56,125 nucleotides of DNA from contig CADECP010000045.1 in assembly GCA_902825875.1 (NCBI GenBank), forward strand, positions 1 to 56,125. Direction: 5' to 3'. A program made the translations under genes and the position numbers. The notes beneath the pieces are model-generated. The model searched no databases and was not told the DNA's origin. It saw only the letters and a list, made by a program, of their open reading frames with translations. The DNA is from an uncultured Acidobacteriota bacterium (GTDB lineage: Bacteria > Acidobacteriota > Blastocatellia > RBC074). How positions within the stretch are numbered: the stretch's first letter is position 1; the number at the start of each line of letters is the position of its first letter. Of the stretch, positions 29,901-37,846 are shown in pieces.

Positions 29901-30865
29901 CGCTGCCTGTGACTAGGGGATTGGAAGACCGAGAGACAGGGAGAAAAATAACTACTCGCCCCGTCGCCCGGTCGCCACGTCGCCCTGTCCCGTTGATCGC
30001 CGACCACGAAATCATCAACCTGCCATCGGCTTCGACGCTGGCTGTGCTGCGACGCGAAACCGAAGGGCGCAAACCTGCGGAAAAGATGTTGGCAGTTTTT
30101 GCCGACCCGGTCTTTGACGCCGAAGACGAACGAATACCCAAAATAAATATAAAACCTGATGGCCTCGACAAGACCGGCAGTCCTGACAAGACAAAACCTG
30201 CATCCGACCAATCCACTTCTCCCCAAGCCAGCGCCGAACAGACCCGACGGCTAAAATACATCAACGAACAATTCGGTCAGGCGCGCATTCCACGTCTGCC
30301 GTTCACTCGGCAGGAAGCTGAACAAATTCTGTCGCTGGTTCCTGAAGCTGAACGCAAATCTGCACTGGATTTTTCAGCCAATCGGGCGACGGTCGCTGCC
30401 GCCGATCTAAGCCAGTATCGAATTATTCATTTTGCCACTCACGGTTTGCTCAACAGCCAACAGCCTGCTTTGTCTTCGATCGTGCTGTCGCTGGTGAACG
30501 AAAAAGGCCAGATACAGGAAGGTTTTCTGCGTTCGCACGAAATTTATAATCTGAACCTGCCCGCCGAAGTCGTCGTGCTCAGCGCCTGCGAAACCGGACT
30601 GGGCAAGGAAATCAAAGGCGAAGGACTGGTCGGATTGACGCGCGGATTTATGTACGCCGGTTCGCCGCGCGTGGTGGTCAGTTTATGGTCGGTCAACGAT
30701 CGGGCGACGGCAAATTTGATGACACGGTTTTATCGCAAAATGCTGAAAGACAACCTGCGCCCTGCTGCCGCACTCCGAGCCGCGCAAATTGAGATGCTCA
30801 ACAACCGGCAATGGAACGAGCCGTATTTCTGGGCGGCTTTTGCGCTGCAAGGCGAGTGGCGCTGA
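26909..30865 (+). CDS. Giant TPR-CHAT protein, copy 2
   Basis: 1318 residues, a full-length paralogue of copy 1: signal/anchor helix (about 8-30), the same beta-rich region with [17 protein letters not shown], a TPR array (about 155-735) and a CHAT domain with His1178 (HFATHG) and Cys1227 (LSACETG). The last 95 residues are almost identical to copy 1. The TPR segment at about 27700-29030 uses CTC, ATC, GAG and AAG codons heavily, unlike both its own flanks and copy 1, so the gene appears to be a mosaic. A repeat insertion lies at 29911-29992. Expected to be a caspase-like protease scaffold working with the neighbouring kinase. Confidence 0.9.
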   Translation: MLPQNRIAQFLAIFLLGFSISAFAVLTEFVTGVSAVGASAEAQTAAAQEPRLLELGNAIEAELRAGEKQSFRISLTTLDFARVEVTARNVDLSIKLIAPDGRTVADYQWNQDSPDPANVSLIAGFAGSYRIELTSREKAAEAKSFSIKLAELRAIEKLDPERIEAERQFAKGEQFRASEASQDRRPALPNYQQALEFYRAASNRDGEANALHALGRVHDNLNLGDKALEFFNQALVIRRETKNRSGEAAALVSIASIYNNRGERQKAMETYQQALAIRQELKDRRGEASTLQSLGLVYRGLNQRAKALEFFEKALAIRRELKDRRGEAGSLAEIGAMSRQMGQFDRAFESYNLALPIFQSLEDKRGEAVTLNSIGVLFLSQGKRKDAIPYFERALDIQHTLGAKRQEATTLSNMGAAFDEMGERPRALEHYNRALAISREINDQPGVARTLHGIGEVYTSMGENRRAMEYFQQAQPLLRATGGPGGEANVLFSLGKINSEMGNRQLALDYYQQALERWREANFASGQASALASIGLLYNSLGERNLALGYLNQGLEMWRKMKNPLEEANLLTFLGVVSHNLDEREKALDYLEQALKLAKEDRGITAMALNSSAIIHRDMEEYPKALDELGRALPLARAIGDRGLEADTLHNIGWVRRAMKELPAARENLTRSLEMYRGIGNRSSEGATLFALAHVENDAAELNTARTRIEAAIDIAERLRAGLGSTELRASYFASVQKYYDLYIEILMRQHEQQTAQNGRKTPTEIAESGLSAAALKVSERARARGLLDLLTESNANIRQGVDEKLIERERDLQQLLNAKADRQIQLRIANAPKEKLDEIAKELQTLSAEFEQVQTRIRSGSPRYAALTQPQTLNLKEIQSLLDADTMLLEYFLGDDSSYLWAVTPTTLRSYKLPKRADINEAARRVYELLIARNQSEANETDAQQRRRVAQADAEFAAASRNLSRMILSPVAGQLGKKRLVIVAQGALQYVPFGALPLPVTRGLEDRETGRKITTRPVARSPRRPVPLIADHEIINLPSASTLAVLRRETEGRKPAEKMLAVFADPVFDAEDERIPKINIKPDGLDKTGSPDKTKPASDQSTSPQASAEQTRRLKYINEQFGQARIPRLPFTRQEAEQILSLVPEAERKSALDFSANRATVAAADLSQYRIIHFATHGLLNSQQPALSSIVLSLVNEKGQIQEGFLRSHEIYNLNLPAEVVVLSACETGLGKEIKGEGLVGLTRGFMYAGSPRVVVSLWSVNDRATANLMTRFYRKMLKDNLRPAAALRAAQIEMLNNRQWNEPYFWAAFALQGEWR
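29911..29992 (+). repeat. In-frame low-complexity insertion in CHAT copy 2
   Basis: Carries an 18-mer shared with the acylase insertion (29927-29944) and then 'gtcgcc' units repeated imperfectly. It adds an Arg/Pro/Thr-rich loop immediately before [15 protein letters not shown]. Confidence 0.6.
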
Positions 30866-30947
30866 TTCCGGCGTTGCTTTTCGATGGCGAACTGGCTACT
30901 TTTTTAGCTGCGTTGGGAATCGTTTTCCACTACCGAAAGGAAGCTTT

Positions 30948-31229
30948 ATGAATGCAATCACTTTTGAATCTGTGTTGGCGCAAGCCGAAAGTTTGCCAAC
31001 GCCTCAACAAATTCGCTTGATTGACGCGCTTAGGCAGAGCCTGGAACAAACTAAACCTGAGCCATTATTTTCGTCCGAAGAAGAAAGGCGAGCGCGAGTC
31101 AGGGCGCTTCGAGGTAAGTACGCACACATCAACACAAGCGTAGATGAATTTCTTGCTCGAAAACATGAAGACACCGAGCGAGAGGAAGCGCGTTATCTTG
31201 CCCGGCACTCTGAAGAGGCAAACTCGTGA
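30948..31229 (+). CDS. Antitoxin of a PIN-type toxin-antitoxin pair
   Basis: 93 residues from the ATG at 30948 (AAAGGA upstream). The N-terminal part (SVLAQAESLPTPQQIRLIDALRQSL) is helical, the rest is charged and probably disordered (EEERRARVRALRGKY, HEDTEREEARYLARH), as usual for antitoxins whose tail wraps the toxin. It overlaps the toxin by 4 bp (GTGA), so the pair is translationally coupled. No classical AbrB or RHH motif is obvious. The identification rests mainly on the partner. Confidence 0.72.
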   Translation: MNAITFESVLAQAESLPTPQQIRLIDALRQSLEQTKPEPLFSSEEERRARVRALRGKYAHINTSVDEFLARKHEDTEREEARYLARHSEEANS

Positions 31230-31630
31230 TCTATATCCTGGATTCAAGCGCGATGATTGCTTATCTCCGTAATGAAGCTGGAGCAAATGTAGTCGAACGT
31301 TTGCTGACTGACTCAAAAAACATTTGTTACGCTCATGCAATTAACTTGTGCGAAGCCTTTTACGACTTCGCGCGTAGTAGCGACGAAGCTTCAGCGCAAC
31401 AAGCGATCACGGAACTGCTTGATCTGGGTGTTGTCGAACGCCGGGATTTGGACGTGCCATTTTGGCAACAAGCAGGAATGCTGAAAGCCGTTCATCGCCG
31501 GGTTTCTTTGGCGGATTGTTGTGCGATTGCGCTAACGTTGAAACTTGGCGGCGAACTGGTCACGTCGGATCATCATGAACTGGACGCGCTGGCTGCGGCG
31601 GGCGTTTGTCCGATCAAGTTCTTTCGATAA
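31226..31630 (+). CDS. PIN-domain ribonuclease toxin (VapC-like)
   Basis: 134 residues, the normal VapC size. The acidic quartet of the PIN nuclease is present: Asp6 (YILDSSAM), Glu43 (NLCEAFYDF), Asp97 (SLADCCAIAL) and Asp115 (LVTSDHHE). It starts with GTG inside the antitoxin stop. VapC toxins cut tRNA or rRNA when released from the antitoxin. The pair sits between the CHAT genes and the DUF4384-like gene, in a region that may be conflict-related. Confidence 0.88.
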   Translation: MIYILDSSAMIAYLRNEAGANVVERLLTDSKNICYAHAINLCEAFYDFARSSDEASAQQAITELLDLGVVERRDLDVPFWQQAGMLKAVHRRVSLADCCAIALTLKLGGELVTSDHHELDALAAAGVCPIKFFR

Positions 31631-31707
31631 CCACACAATCCCCTACTTCAGTTCACTCATTCGGCCAGCGAAACGAATTGGCCATGCGGCTGGCAAAGAG
31701 AGGTCAA

Positions 31708-32649
31708 ATGACAATTAACAATTCAAACTCAATTTCGGCTCCGCGATTGGCGGTGGCGATCTTGGCATTGGTCATTGGTTGCGGAGTTTCGTCAACCAGC
31801 GCGGCTGCGGCGCAAACTGGCGACCAAACGCGCAAGCTCTGGGACAGCGAATTTCTGAAAGCCAAATCAAAGCCTGCACCGGGCAAACCGGCTCCGCGAA
31901 AACGTTATCGCGTTGTCACTCCGCAAATTTCAACCGACCGCGTCAATGCCGACACCGTAATGGGCATCACGCTGTGGCGATTGCGCCCGGCGGCGGCCAA
32001 AGACGACAAGGAAGTTCGCCTGTTCAAACACGTCAAAGACAACACCAACGTCGCGCAATGGACTCCCGAACGAATTTCCGTAGACACGCCGCTGGCCATC
32101 GGACAGCGTGTTCGGCTGAGCATTGAATCCGCGCGAACGGGGTTTCTGTACGTCATCAACCGCGAACTTTATGCCGACGGCACAATGGGCGAACCGTATT
32201 TGATTTTCCCGACGACGGCTTTGCGCGGAGGCGATCACAAAGTCACGGTCGGGCGCATCGTGGACATTCCCGCGCAAGAAGACAGTCCGAATTATTTCAA
32301 TTTGTTGCCGGATCGCTCCGACCTCGCCGGTGAAGTAATCAGCGTACTGATTACTCCCGAACCGCTGCCCAACGTGAAGATCGGCGATGAAGCCTTGCAA
32401 CTTTCCAAAGCCGATGTTGCTGACTGGGAAAAGAAATGGGCGACGCAGATCGGGCGATTGGAGATGGAAAATTCCGTCGGCAAAGCCTGGACGAAAGAAG
32501 AAAAAGACGCCGGAGCCGCAAACGGCAAGCAGTTGAAAGCAGGAAGCCCGACTCCGCAAACGCTGTATTACCGCCCGGACGCGAAACCCAACGACCCGAT
32601 GATGGTCAGCGTCAGATTGAAATACGGCTCGGCCAAGCCTGCGAAATGA
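31708..32649 (+). CDS. Exported DUF4384-like protein
   Basis: 313 residues from the ATG at 31708, which has AGAGAGG nearby. Earlier in-frame ATGs lack a ribosome site. Residues 10-40 form a signal peptide with a Cys (LVIGCGVS), which could be a lipobox-like site. The core (about 85-245: GITLWRLRPA, IGQRVRLSIESARTGFLYVINRELYADG, EPYLIFPT, VGRIVDIPAQ, FNLLPDR) matches the pattern I know as DUF4384, often found with Ser/Thr kinases and CHAT proteins. The same pattern ends the kinase at 20924-22612. Probably a periplasmic sensor or ligand domain. Confidence 0.75.
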   Translation: MTINNSNSISAPRLAVAILALVIGCGVSSTSAAAAQTGDQTRKLWDSEFLKAKSKPAPGKPAPRKRYRVVTPQISTDRVNADTVMGITLWRLRPAAAKDDKEVRLFKHVKDNTNVAQWTPERISVDTPLAIGQRVRLSIESARTGFLYVINRELYADGTMGEPYLIFPTTALRGGDHKVTVGRIVDIPAQEDSPNYFNLLPDRSDLAGEVISVLITPEPLPNVKIGDEALQLSKADVADWEKKWATQIGRLEMENSVGKAWTKEEKDAGAANGKQLKAGSPTPQTLYYRPDAKPNDPMMVSVRLKYGSAKPAK

Positions 32650-32790
32650 GTTTGGAAAAGTCTTGGGAAGTCGGGGAAAGCGGTTACACCTTTCCCCGAC
32701 TCACGGTTTTTGAAACGAACTTTTCCCCGTACAGTCGCGTTATCTCGGTCGCTGACTCAAACAACTTTTCGCTGATTTGGAGAAACCTTT

Positions 32791-33423
32791 ATGTTCTGCC
32801 CCGCCTGTGGTCAACAAACGACGACTGAACAAATCAAGTTTTGCACCCACTGTGGCGCTTCGCTCGATACGATCAGACAAGTTTTGACGACTGGATTGCC
32901 GCCCGGCTCGATTCGCCAACGCGACATCACGCTTGGAGCCGGATTGATGTTCATCGGCGCGTTGAAGGGATTGTTCCTGGCGACGAGCTTTAACTTGGAC
33001 TGGCAAGGCGCTGTTCTGGCCAGCGCGGCGTTTTTCGGTTTGTTGCAATTGTTCTTTCAGTTATCACCCCGCCAAAAAGGTTTGAGCTTGGGCGCGACCT
33101 TGATGTTCATGGCTTCGCTGGCGGCGATGTTGGCGGGTGCAGTGGCGCATGGTTTCGGAATTCTGTTGGTGATGGTGATCGCCATTCCGATGATCTTGTT
33201 TTGGCAAAAACTAGCCGCGAGTTTCATGAAGACTTTTTTCGACAAAACCGATTATTGGGTTTTCCGTCCAATACCGCCCTCCAAACCAGCAGCAGCCTTG
33301 CCACTCGAACAATACGAAGCCGTAGACACCAATCGCGTTCGGCAACCGGCTCAACCGCAATCAGCCAGCGTTATTGAACCCACGACCAAATCGCTTGGCG
33401 AAAATCAGTCTGTAAAAATTTAG
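32791..33423 (+). CDS. Zinc-ribbon membrane protein
   Basis: 210 residues. A zinc ribbon at the N-terminus (MFCPACGQQ ... KFCTHCGAS, two Cys-x2-Cys pairs) is followed by four hydrophobic helices in two pairs (about 45-85 and 98-140), then a polar tail ending in IEPTTKSLGENQ. The protein at 48740-49249 has the same plan, including a nearly matching tail (TEHTTKHLGSNQ). This two-ended conservation suggests a family in which the tail matters. Function unknown. Confidence 0.8.
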   Translation: MFCPACGQQTTTEQIKFCTHCGASLDTIRQVLTTGLPPGSIRQRDITLGAGLMFIGALKGLFLATSFNLDWQGAVLASAAFFGLLQLFFQLSPRQKGLSLGATLMFMASLAAMLAGAVAHGFGILLVMVIAIPMILFWQKLAASFMKTFFDKTDYWVFRPIPPSKPAAALPLEQYEAVDTNRVRQPAQPQSASVIEPTTKSLGENQSVKI

Positions 33424-33494
33424 CCCGGCAGTCAGGCGAAAACATCGGCCTGACCAGACTTCCAAAGCTTTTTTGACAAAAACCAACACAAAAT

Positions 33495-33524
33495 TTGACT
33501 TTGATTTTTCTCTGCCCATACTAT
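33495..33524 (+). promoter_or_regulatory. Candidate sigma-70 promoter with long leader
   Basis: TTGACT (33495-33500), an 18-bp spacer, TACTAT (33519-33524). It would give a leader of about 300 nt to the gene at 33831, longer than usual in this window. Confidence 0.5.
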
Positions 33525-33557
33525 GCGCCATCCGCGCAGTAGCTGACTTGGCTACGA

Positions 33558-33713
33558 AATTCAATCCTGTCAGACAGAGTACCGTCTTCCCCAACTTGCC
33601 TTCGGCCTCGTAGGCGGCAGATTGAATTGCATCACGTCTCCAGGCGCTTGCTGAAAATCAATAAAACCAATCCCCGCACTTCAGGCTTACGCAGAGCAGA
33701 TTCTGCGTAAGCC
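33558..33713 (+). other. Structured leader region of the exported-protein gene
   Basis: The gene-free stretch 33424-33830 holds the promoter above and several pairings: aattcaatc (33558-33566) with gattgaatt (33620-33628), small hairpins inside that closure, and a strong 12-bp hairpin 33684-33695/33702-33713. The last has no T-run, so it is not a classical terminator. A regulatory leader or processed RNA is possible; I recognise no riboswitch class. Confidence 0.4.
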
Positions 33714-33830
33714 AACGTGAATTCCATCCGGTTGATTCAACAACCAGACGGAACTCTTCACCCTCGCATCCCAATTACCCAACTTGTTGAAGTCAGCGGT
33801 TACGACTTCGTCCTAACTTCAGGAGGAAAA

Positions 33831-35474
33831 ATGAACAAGAGATATGTTTTTCTGGCCGCAGCAATTGCGTTCCTGCTTTCAGTTTCACCCATTTTGCCGA
33901 AGCTTGTATCAGGTCAGGGTATTTCGCCGAGCGCGCGCGCAGAAGTCAGCCTGCCCGATCACTTTGACACGACCAAAATACCGTTACGGGACATGGCTCA
34001 AAACAGAAGCCAGCAGCTTTTCCCCAGAGGCGGAAAAGACTTCGAACCCGGTCGCCCCATTCCCGTTGGCAATTCCAACCCCGCCGGGATTGATCCGCTG
34101 GTTGAAAAAAGCTTGGGCTTTCCCGCTGCGCTGGTGAATCCGAAAGCATTTACCGAAGGAACTCCAATTGATCCCAACGCTCGCGTTGCGCCGCCCGACA
34201 CCACAGGCGACCTGGGGCCGAACCATTACGTTCAATGGGTCAACCTGCGGTATTCGATTTACACGCTGACCCGCGACGCCAATAACAACATCACCGATTT
34301 CAATCTGGTTTCCGGTTTTCCGAAAAACGGCAACGTCGTTTGGCAAGGTTTCGGCGGCAGATGCGAAAGCGACAACGACGGCGATCCGATTGTTCAATAC
34401 GATCAACTGGCCAATCGCTGGGTGCTGACTCAGTTTGCGGTTTCCGGCACACCGTACACTCAATGCGTGGCCGTTTCGACCGGCCCTGACCCGACAGGCA
34501 CGTATCATCGTTACTCGTACAGCTACAGCAACGATTTCAACGATTATCCGAAAATGGGAGTCTGGCCGGACGGCTACTACATCACGTACAACATTTTCCG
34601 CAATGGTCGCACTTTCCGTGGAAACAAAGTCTGCGCCTTTGAACGCAGCCAAATGTTGGTTGGCGGAACCGCCCGGCAGATTTGCGCGCAAACCAGCAGC
34701 AGCAACGCCAGTTTATTGCCCGCCGATTTGGAAGGCACGACGTTGCCGCCGTCAGGCTCTCCGAATTACCTGCTCAGCATTACCACCAGCGCACTGCGGT
34801 TCTGGAAATTCACTGTGAATTGGAGCGGTGCGGGATCGGGAACCTTAACCGGACCGACAGCCGTTTCTGGCGCTGCAACGTTCAGCAGAGCTTGTAGTGG
34901 CGGCACGTGCATTCCTCAACCCGGAACAACACAAAAATTGGATTCGCTGGGAGATCGGCTAATGTATAGGCTGAGTTATCGCAATCTGGGAACGCGCGAA
35001 GCGTTGTTGGTCAACCACTCTGTCGCCACCAACAACGTCAGCGGCATTCGCTGGTACGAACTGGCCAATGCCACAGGACAAACCATGAACAGCGCCACGC
35101 CGGTCGTCCGCCAGCAAGGCACGTTTTCGCCATCGGCGGATTATCGCTGGATGGGCAGCGCCGCAATGGACAACAACGGCGGCATCGCCATCGGATACAA
35201 CGTCTCGAATGCGACTTCGATCAAGCCGAGCATTCGATATGCGTATCGCGGCCCGAACGACACGCTGGGCATTTTGGGCAACGAAACGGGCATTCTGACC
35301 GGCCCCGGCGTCCAAACCGGCAACAACCTTTCCCGCTGGGGTGATTACAGCACCATCAGCGTTGATCCGGTTGACCGTTGCACGATGGTTTTCACCACGG
35401 AGTACATTCCGTCGAACGGTTCGTTCAACTGGAGCACGTACATCCATTCCTTCAAGCTGAGCACTTGTCAGTAA
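33831..35474 (+). CDS. Large exported protein, probable beta-propeller fold
   Basis: 547 residues from the ATG at 33831 behind a textbook AGGAGGAAAA; the frame extends upstream but without a better start. A signal peptide covers residues 1-27. The body opens with VAPPDTTGDLGPNHYVQWVNLRYSIY, and has repeated short beta units and Trp-rich turns (RWVLTQFAV, WPDGYYITYN, DYRWMGSAAMDNNGGIAIGYN, NNLSRWGDYSTIS). This pattern occurs in exported proteins of Acidobacteria and Bacteroidetes; I recall no assigned function. It ends with a strong terminator (35491-35528). Confidence 0.8.
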   Translation: MNKRYVFLAAAIAFLLSVSPILPKLVSGQGISPSARAEVSLPDHFDTTKIPLRDMAQNRSQQLFPRGGKDFEPGRPIPVGNSNPAGIDPLVEKSLGFPAALVNPKAFTEGTPIDPNARVAPPDTTGDLGPNHYVQWVNLRYSIYTLTRDANNNITDFNLVSGFPKNGNVVWQGFGGRCESDNDGDPIVQYDQLANRWVLTQFAVSGTPYTQCVAVSTGPDPTGTYHRYSYSYSNDFNDYPKMGVWPDGYYITYNIFRNGRTFRGNKVCAFERSQMLVGGTARQICAQTSSSNASLLPADLEGTTLPPSGSPNYLLSITTSALRFWKFTVNWSGAGSGTLTGPTAVSGAATFSRACSGGTCIPQPGTTQKLDSLGDRLMYRLSYRNLGTREALLVNHSVATNNVSGIRWYELANATGQTMNSATPVVRQQGTFSPSADYRWMGSAAMDNNGGIAIGYNVSNATSIKPSIRYAYRGPNDTLGILGNETGILTGPGVQTGNNLSRWGDYSTISVDPVDRCTMVFTTEYIPSNGSFNWSTYIHSFKLSTCQ

Positions 35475-35490
35475 AGTAGTCCAGACAAAC

Positions 35491-35528
35491 AAAGAGAGTG
35501 TTGAATCTTTGGATTCAACACTCTCTTT
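35491..35528. terminator. Strong intrinsic terminator
   Basis: 17-bp perfect stem (35491-35507 with 35512-35528), loop TTTG, A-run before and T-run after, so it can act in both directions. It follows the exported-protein gene directly. Confidence 0.9.
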
Positions 35529-35547
35529 CGATTTTCAGGAGCCAGAC

Positions 35548-35943
35548 GTGAAGTTGTTTTTGAACGCCTTGCTGGCGGTTTCGATCTTGCCTTTCCCGAT
35601 GACCTTCGATGATTTGCCGGCTGGAAACTGGGGCGGGCAGCACATCAGCCTTGAAGTAACGCCAACCGGCGGAAAGCTGGAATTCGACTGCGCTCACGGC
35701 GAGATCAGCTCGAAGATCGTGCTCGACAAACAGCGCCGGTTCAGCATTTCCGGCACTTATGTCGAAGAACACGGCGGGCCAACACGCGAATCCAGCCTGC
35801 CCCAAAACATCGCGGTCGTTTATGCCGGACAGGTCAGCGGCGACACGATGAAGCTGACCGTCAAACGCAAAGACACCAAAAAAGTGATTGGCACGTTCAC
35901 GCTGAAACGCGGAGAAGAAGCCTTCATTGTGAAGTGCCGATGA
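35548..35943 (+). CDS. Small exported beta-rich protein
   Basis: 131 residues from a GTG at 35548 preceded by AGGAG. A short signal sequence (VKLFLNALLAVSILPFPM) leads to a beta-strand-rich body (GQHISLEVTPTGGKLEFDCAHGEISSKIVLD, DTMKLTVKRKDTKKVIGTFTLKRG). The two Cys, in FDCAHG and at the C-terminus (VKCR), may form a disulfide. The layout suggests a single small beta-barrel or sandwich. Family not recognised. Its stop codon is only 3 bp from the convergent enoyl-CoA hydratase stop. Confidence 0.75.
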   Translation: MKLFLNALLAVSILPFPMTFDDLPAGNWGGQHISLEVTPTGGKLEFDCAHGEISSKIVLDKQRRFSISGTYVEEHGGPTRESSLPQNIAVVYAGQVSGDTMKLTVKRKDTKKVIGTFTLKRGEEAFIVKCR

Positions 35944-35946
35944 CAA

Positions 35947-36729
35947 TCACTTCCCGTTCCATTGCGGAGTTCGTTTTTCCAGAAAGGCGCAAATGCCTTC
36001 CTGAGCATCGGCGGCCATCGCATTCAAGCTCATCACTTCTTTGGTGTAGTCGTAAGCCTTCGCCTGATCCAGGTCAATTTGCGAGTAAAACGCCTGCTTG
36101 CCCAATCCGATGGTCATCGAACTGGCTTCGGCGATTTGGCGGGCAAGCATTTCGGTCGTCGTTCGCAATTCGGCGGTGGGAACGACTCGATTGACCAAGC
36201 CCCATTCAGCGGCAGTCGCGGCGTCAATCGGAATTCCGGTCAGCAACATTTCCAACGCGCGTTTGCGGCCAACGGCTCTGGTCAGCGCAACCATCGGCGT
36301 CGAACAAAACAGCCCGATGCGAACTCCGGGCGTGGCGAACTTCGCCGATTCAGCCGCGACGGCCAGATCACAGGTCGCCACCAACTGACAACCGGCGGCT
36401 GTAGCCATGCCTTGAACTTCGGCAATGACCGGCTGCGGAATTCGCTGAATCAGCGTCATCATTTCGACGCAGACATCGAACAACTGCCGATACTCGCTGA
36501 CGGTTCGCTCGCGCATTTCATTCAGGTCATGCCCTGACGAAAACACATTGCCCGCCGCAGCCAACACGACAGCGCCGACTTCGCGCGACTGACCAAGTCG
36601 GCGCAGGCAATCCGTCAATTCAAGCATCAAGGCCAGCGAAAGCGCGTTGCGTCGTTCAGGCCGGTTGAGCGTCACGCGAGCCAGCGGCGCAGAAATTTCC
36701 ACCAGAAGGTTTTCATAAGTTGTCGGCAT
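35947..36729 (-). CDS. Enoyl-CoA hydratase/isomerase family protein
   Basis: 260 residues, typical crotonase length. ALSLALMLELTDCLR and the oxyanion-hole region AGNVFSSGHDLNEM are clear, as is the second oxyanion stretch VQGMATAAGCQLVATCDLAVAAESAKFATPGVRIGL. Crotonases hydrate, isomerise or hydrolyse acyl-CoA thioesters; here the catalytic Glu of true enoyl-CoA hydratases is not obvious to me, so the exact reaction is open. AAGGAG lies seven bases ahead of the ATG. It is the only minus gene here, with no beta-oxidation neighbours. Confidence 0.88.
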   Translation of the reverse strand: MPTTYENLLVEISAPLARVTLNRPERRNALSLALMLELTDCLRRLGQSREVGAVVLAAAGNVFSSGHDLNEMRERTVSEYRQLFDVCVEMMTLIQRIPQPVIAEVQGMATAAGCQLVATCDLAVAAESAKFATPGVRIGLFCSTPMVALTRAVGRKRALEMLLTGIPIDAATAAEWGLVNRVVPTAELRTTTEMLARQIAEASSMTIGLGKQAFYSQIDLDQAKAYDYTKEVMSLNAMAADAQEGICAFLEKRTPQWNGK

Positions 36730-36813
36730 GGTTTTTCTCCTTGTAAACTTGGGAAGCGGTTCTGAGGATAACAGTCCTCGCCGGATTCGGTCTACTTCAG
36801 AAAGGTGATTATT

Positions 36814-37749
36814 TTGAAAACAAAAACTCCGCTGGCGATTGCCATCGCCATTCTCGTTACCAGCTTTGCTTACGGCCAGTCTGCACCGCCTCGCCCGCCG
36901 CGTTTAGACGAAAACCCTGGTCCGCCAAGCCATGACATCAACATTCAAACCGTGACCGTCACGTATGAAGGCGTCAATCGCAACGTGTCGTTTTACGTTC
37001 CCAGCAGTTACCAAACCGGCAAAGCCGTCCCGCTGGTGTTCGCCTTTCACGGCACGACCGGCAACGCGGCGGTGATGTACGCCTCCGCCAAAAGCATTCC
37101 GCAAAAAGCCGAAGCCGAGGGGTTCATCGCCGTGTTTCCGAATGGATTGCCGCTGCCGAACGGCGGCAACGGTTTTCAATGGATGGACGCCGTCAACGTG
37201 CCTTACGTCGGATTTCTGATTGACCAGTTGCAGGCGCGATTCACGATAGACGCCAAACGGATTTACTTGATCGGCTTTTCCGGCGGTTCGCAACTTTGCC
37301 AGCGCGTGGCTTCCGATCCGACCCAATCCAAGCGCATTGCCGCCATCGGCACGGTCGCCGGTTCGGCAGGCTTTCAACCCGGCCCCGGCCAACCGCTCAT
37401 CATCACCGACCCCAACGCCAGCGGACTGGCTCAAGCCATGTCGGCGTTTATGGTGCAAGGCGCGCTCGATCCGGTAAATCCAATCAATGGCGGGCCAAAT
37501 CTGGATGGGTTCGTGCAGTTGTCGTTCGCCGACAAAATCAATTTCTGGACGAAGTTCATCAGCGCAAACCTGACTGAACCAATCGTTGTCACGCAAGCTC
37601 CAACAAACGCAACGGCAACAAAGTATTCCAACCTGCAAACCGGCTTGACGTTGATCGGACTGGTTGATCCGTTGCTGGCACATGCCTGGCCACGCTGGGA
37701 CGTGACGACGGCAATCTGGGATTTCTTCAAATCCGTACCTACTCGTTGA
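36814..37749 (+). CDS. Exported esterase/PHB-depolymerase-like hydrolase
   Basis: 311 residues if the TTG at 36814 is used (AGAAAGG about nine bases upstream); a GTG at 36805 in the same frame overlaps that ribosome site and seems less likely. A signal peptide ends near AYGQS. The alpha/beta-hydrolase core has FAFHGTTGNA (oxyanion), the nucleophile elbow GFSGGSQ with its Ser, a candidate Asp in GALDPVNP and the His in LLAHAWPRW. This is the LpqC/poly(3-hydroxybutyrate) depolymerase-like group, which includes feruloyl and polyester esterases. Substrate not predictable. Confidence 0.85.
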   Translation: MKTKTPLAIAIAILVTSFAYGQSAPPRPPRLDENPGPPSHDINIQTVTVTYEGVNRNVSFYVPSSYQTGKAVPLVFAFHGTTGNAAVMYASAKSIPQKAEAEGFIAVFPNGLPLPNGGNGFQWMDAVNVPYVGFLIDQLQARFTIDAKRIYLIGFSGGSQLCQRVASDPTQSKRIAAIGTVAGSAGFQPGPGQPLIITDPNASGLAQAMSAFMVQGALDPVNPINGGPNLDGFVQLSFADKINFWTKFISANLTEPIVVTQAPTNATATKYSNLQTGLTLIGLVDPLLAHAWPRWDVTTAIWDFFKSVPTR

Positions 37750-37846
37750 GTGTACGGCAGCCTGACCAAGCCGCCGTAGTTTTCGGTAGTGAACACATCG
37801 GCAGTCCAGCCGGCCTGCCGCAGATTTAACCCACAGGAGATAACCC

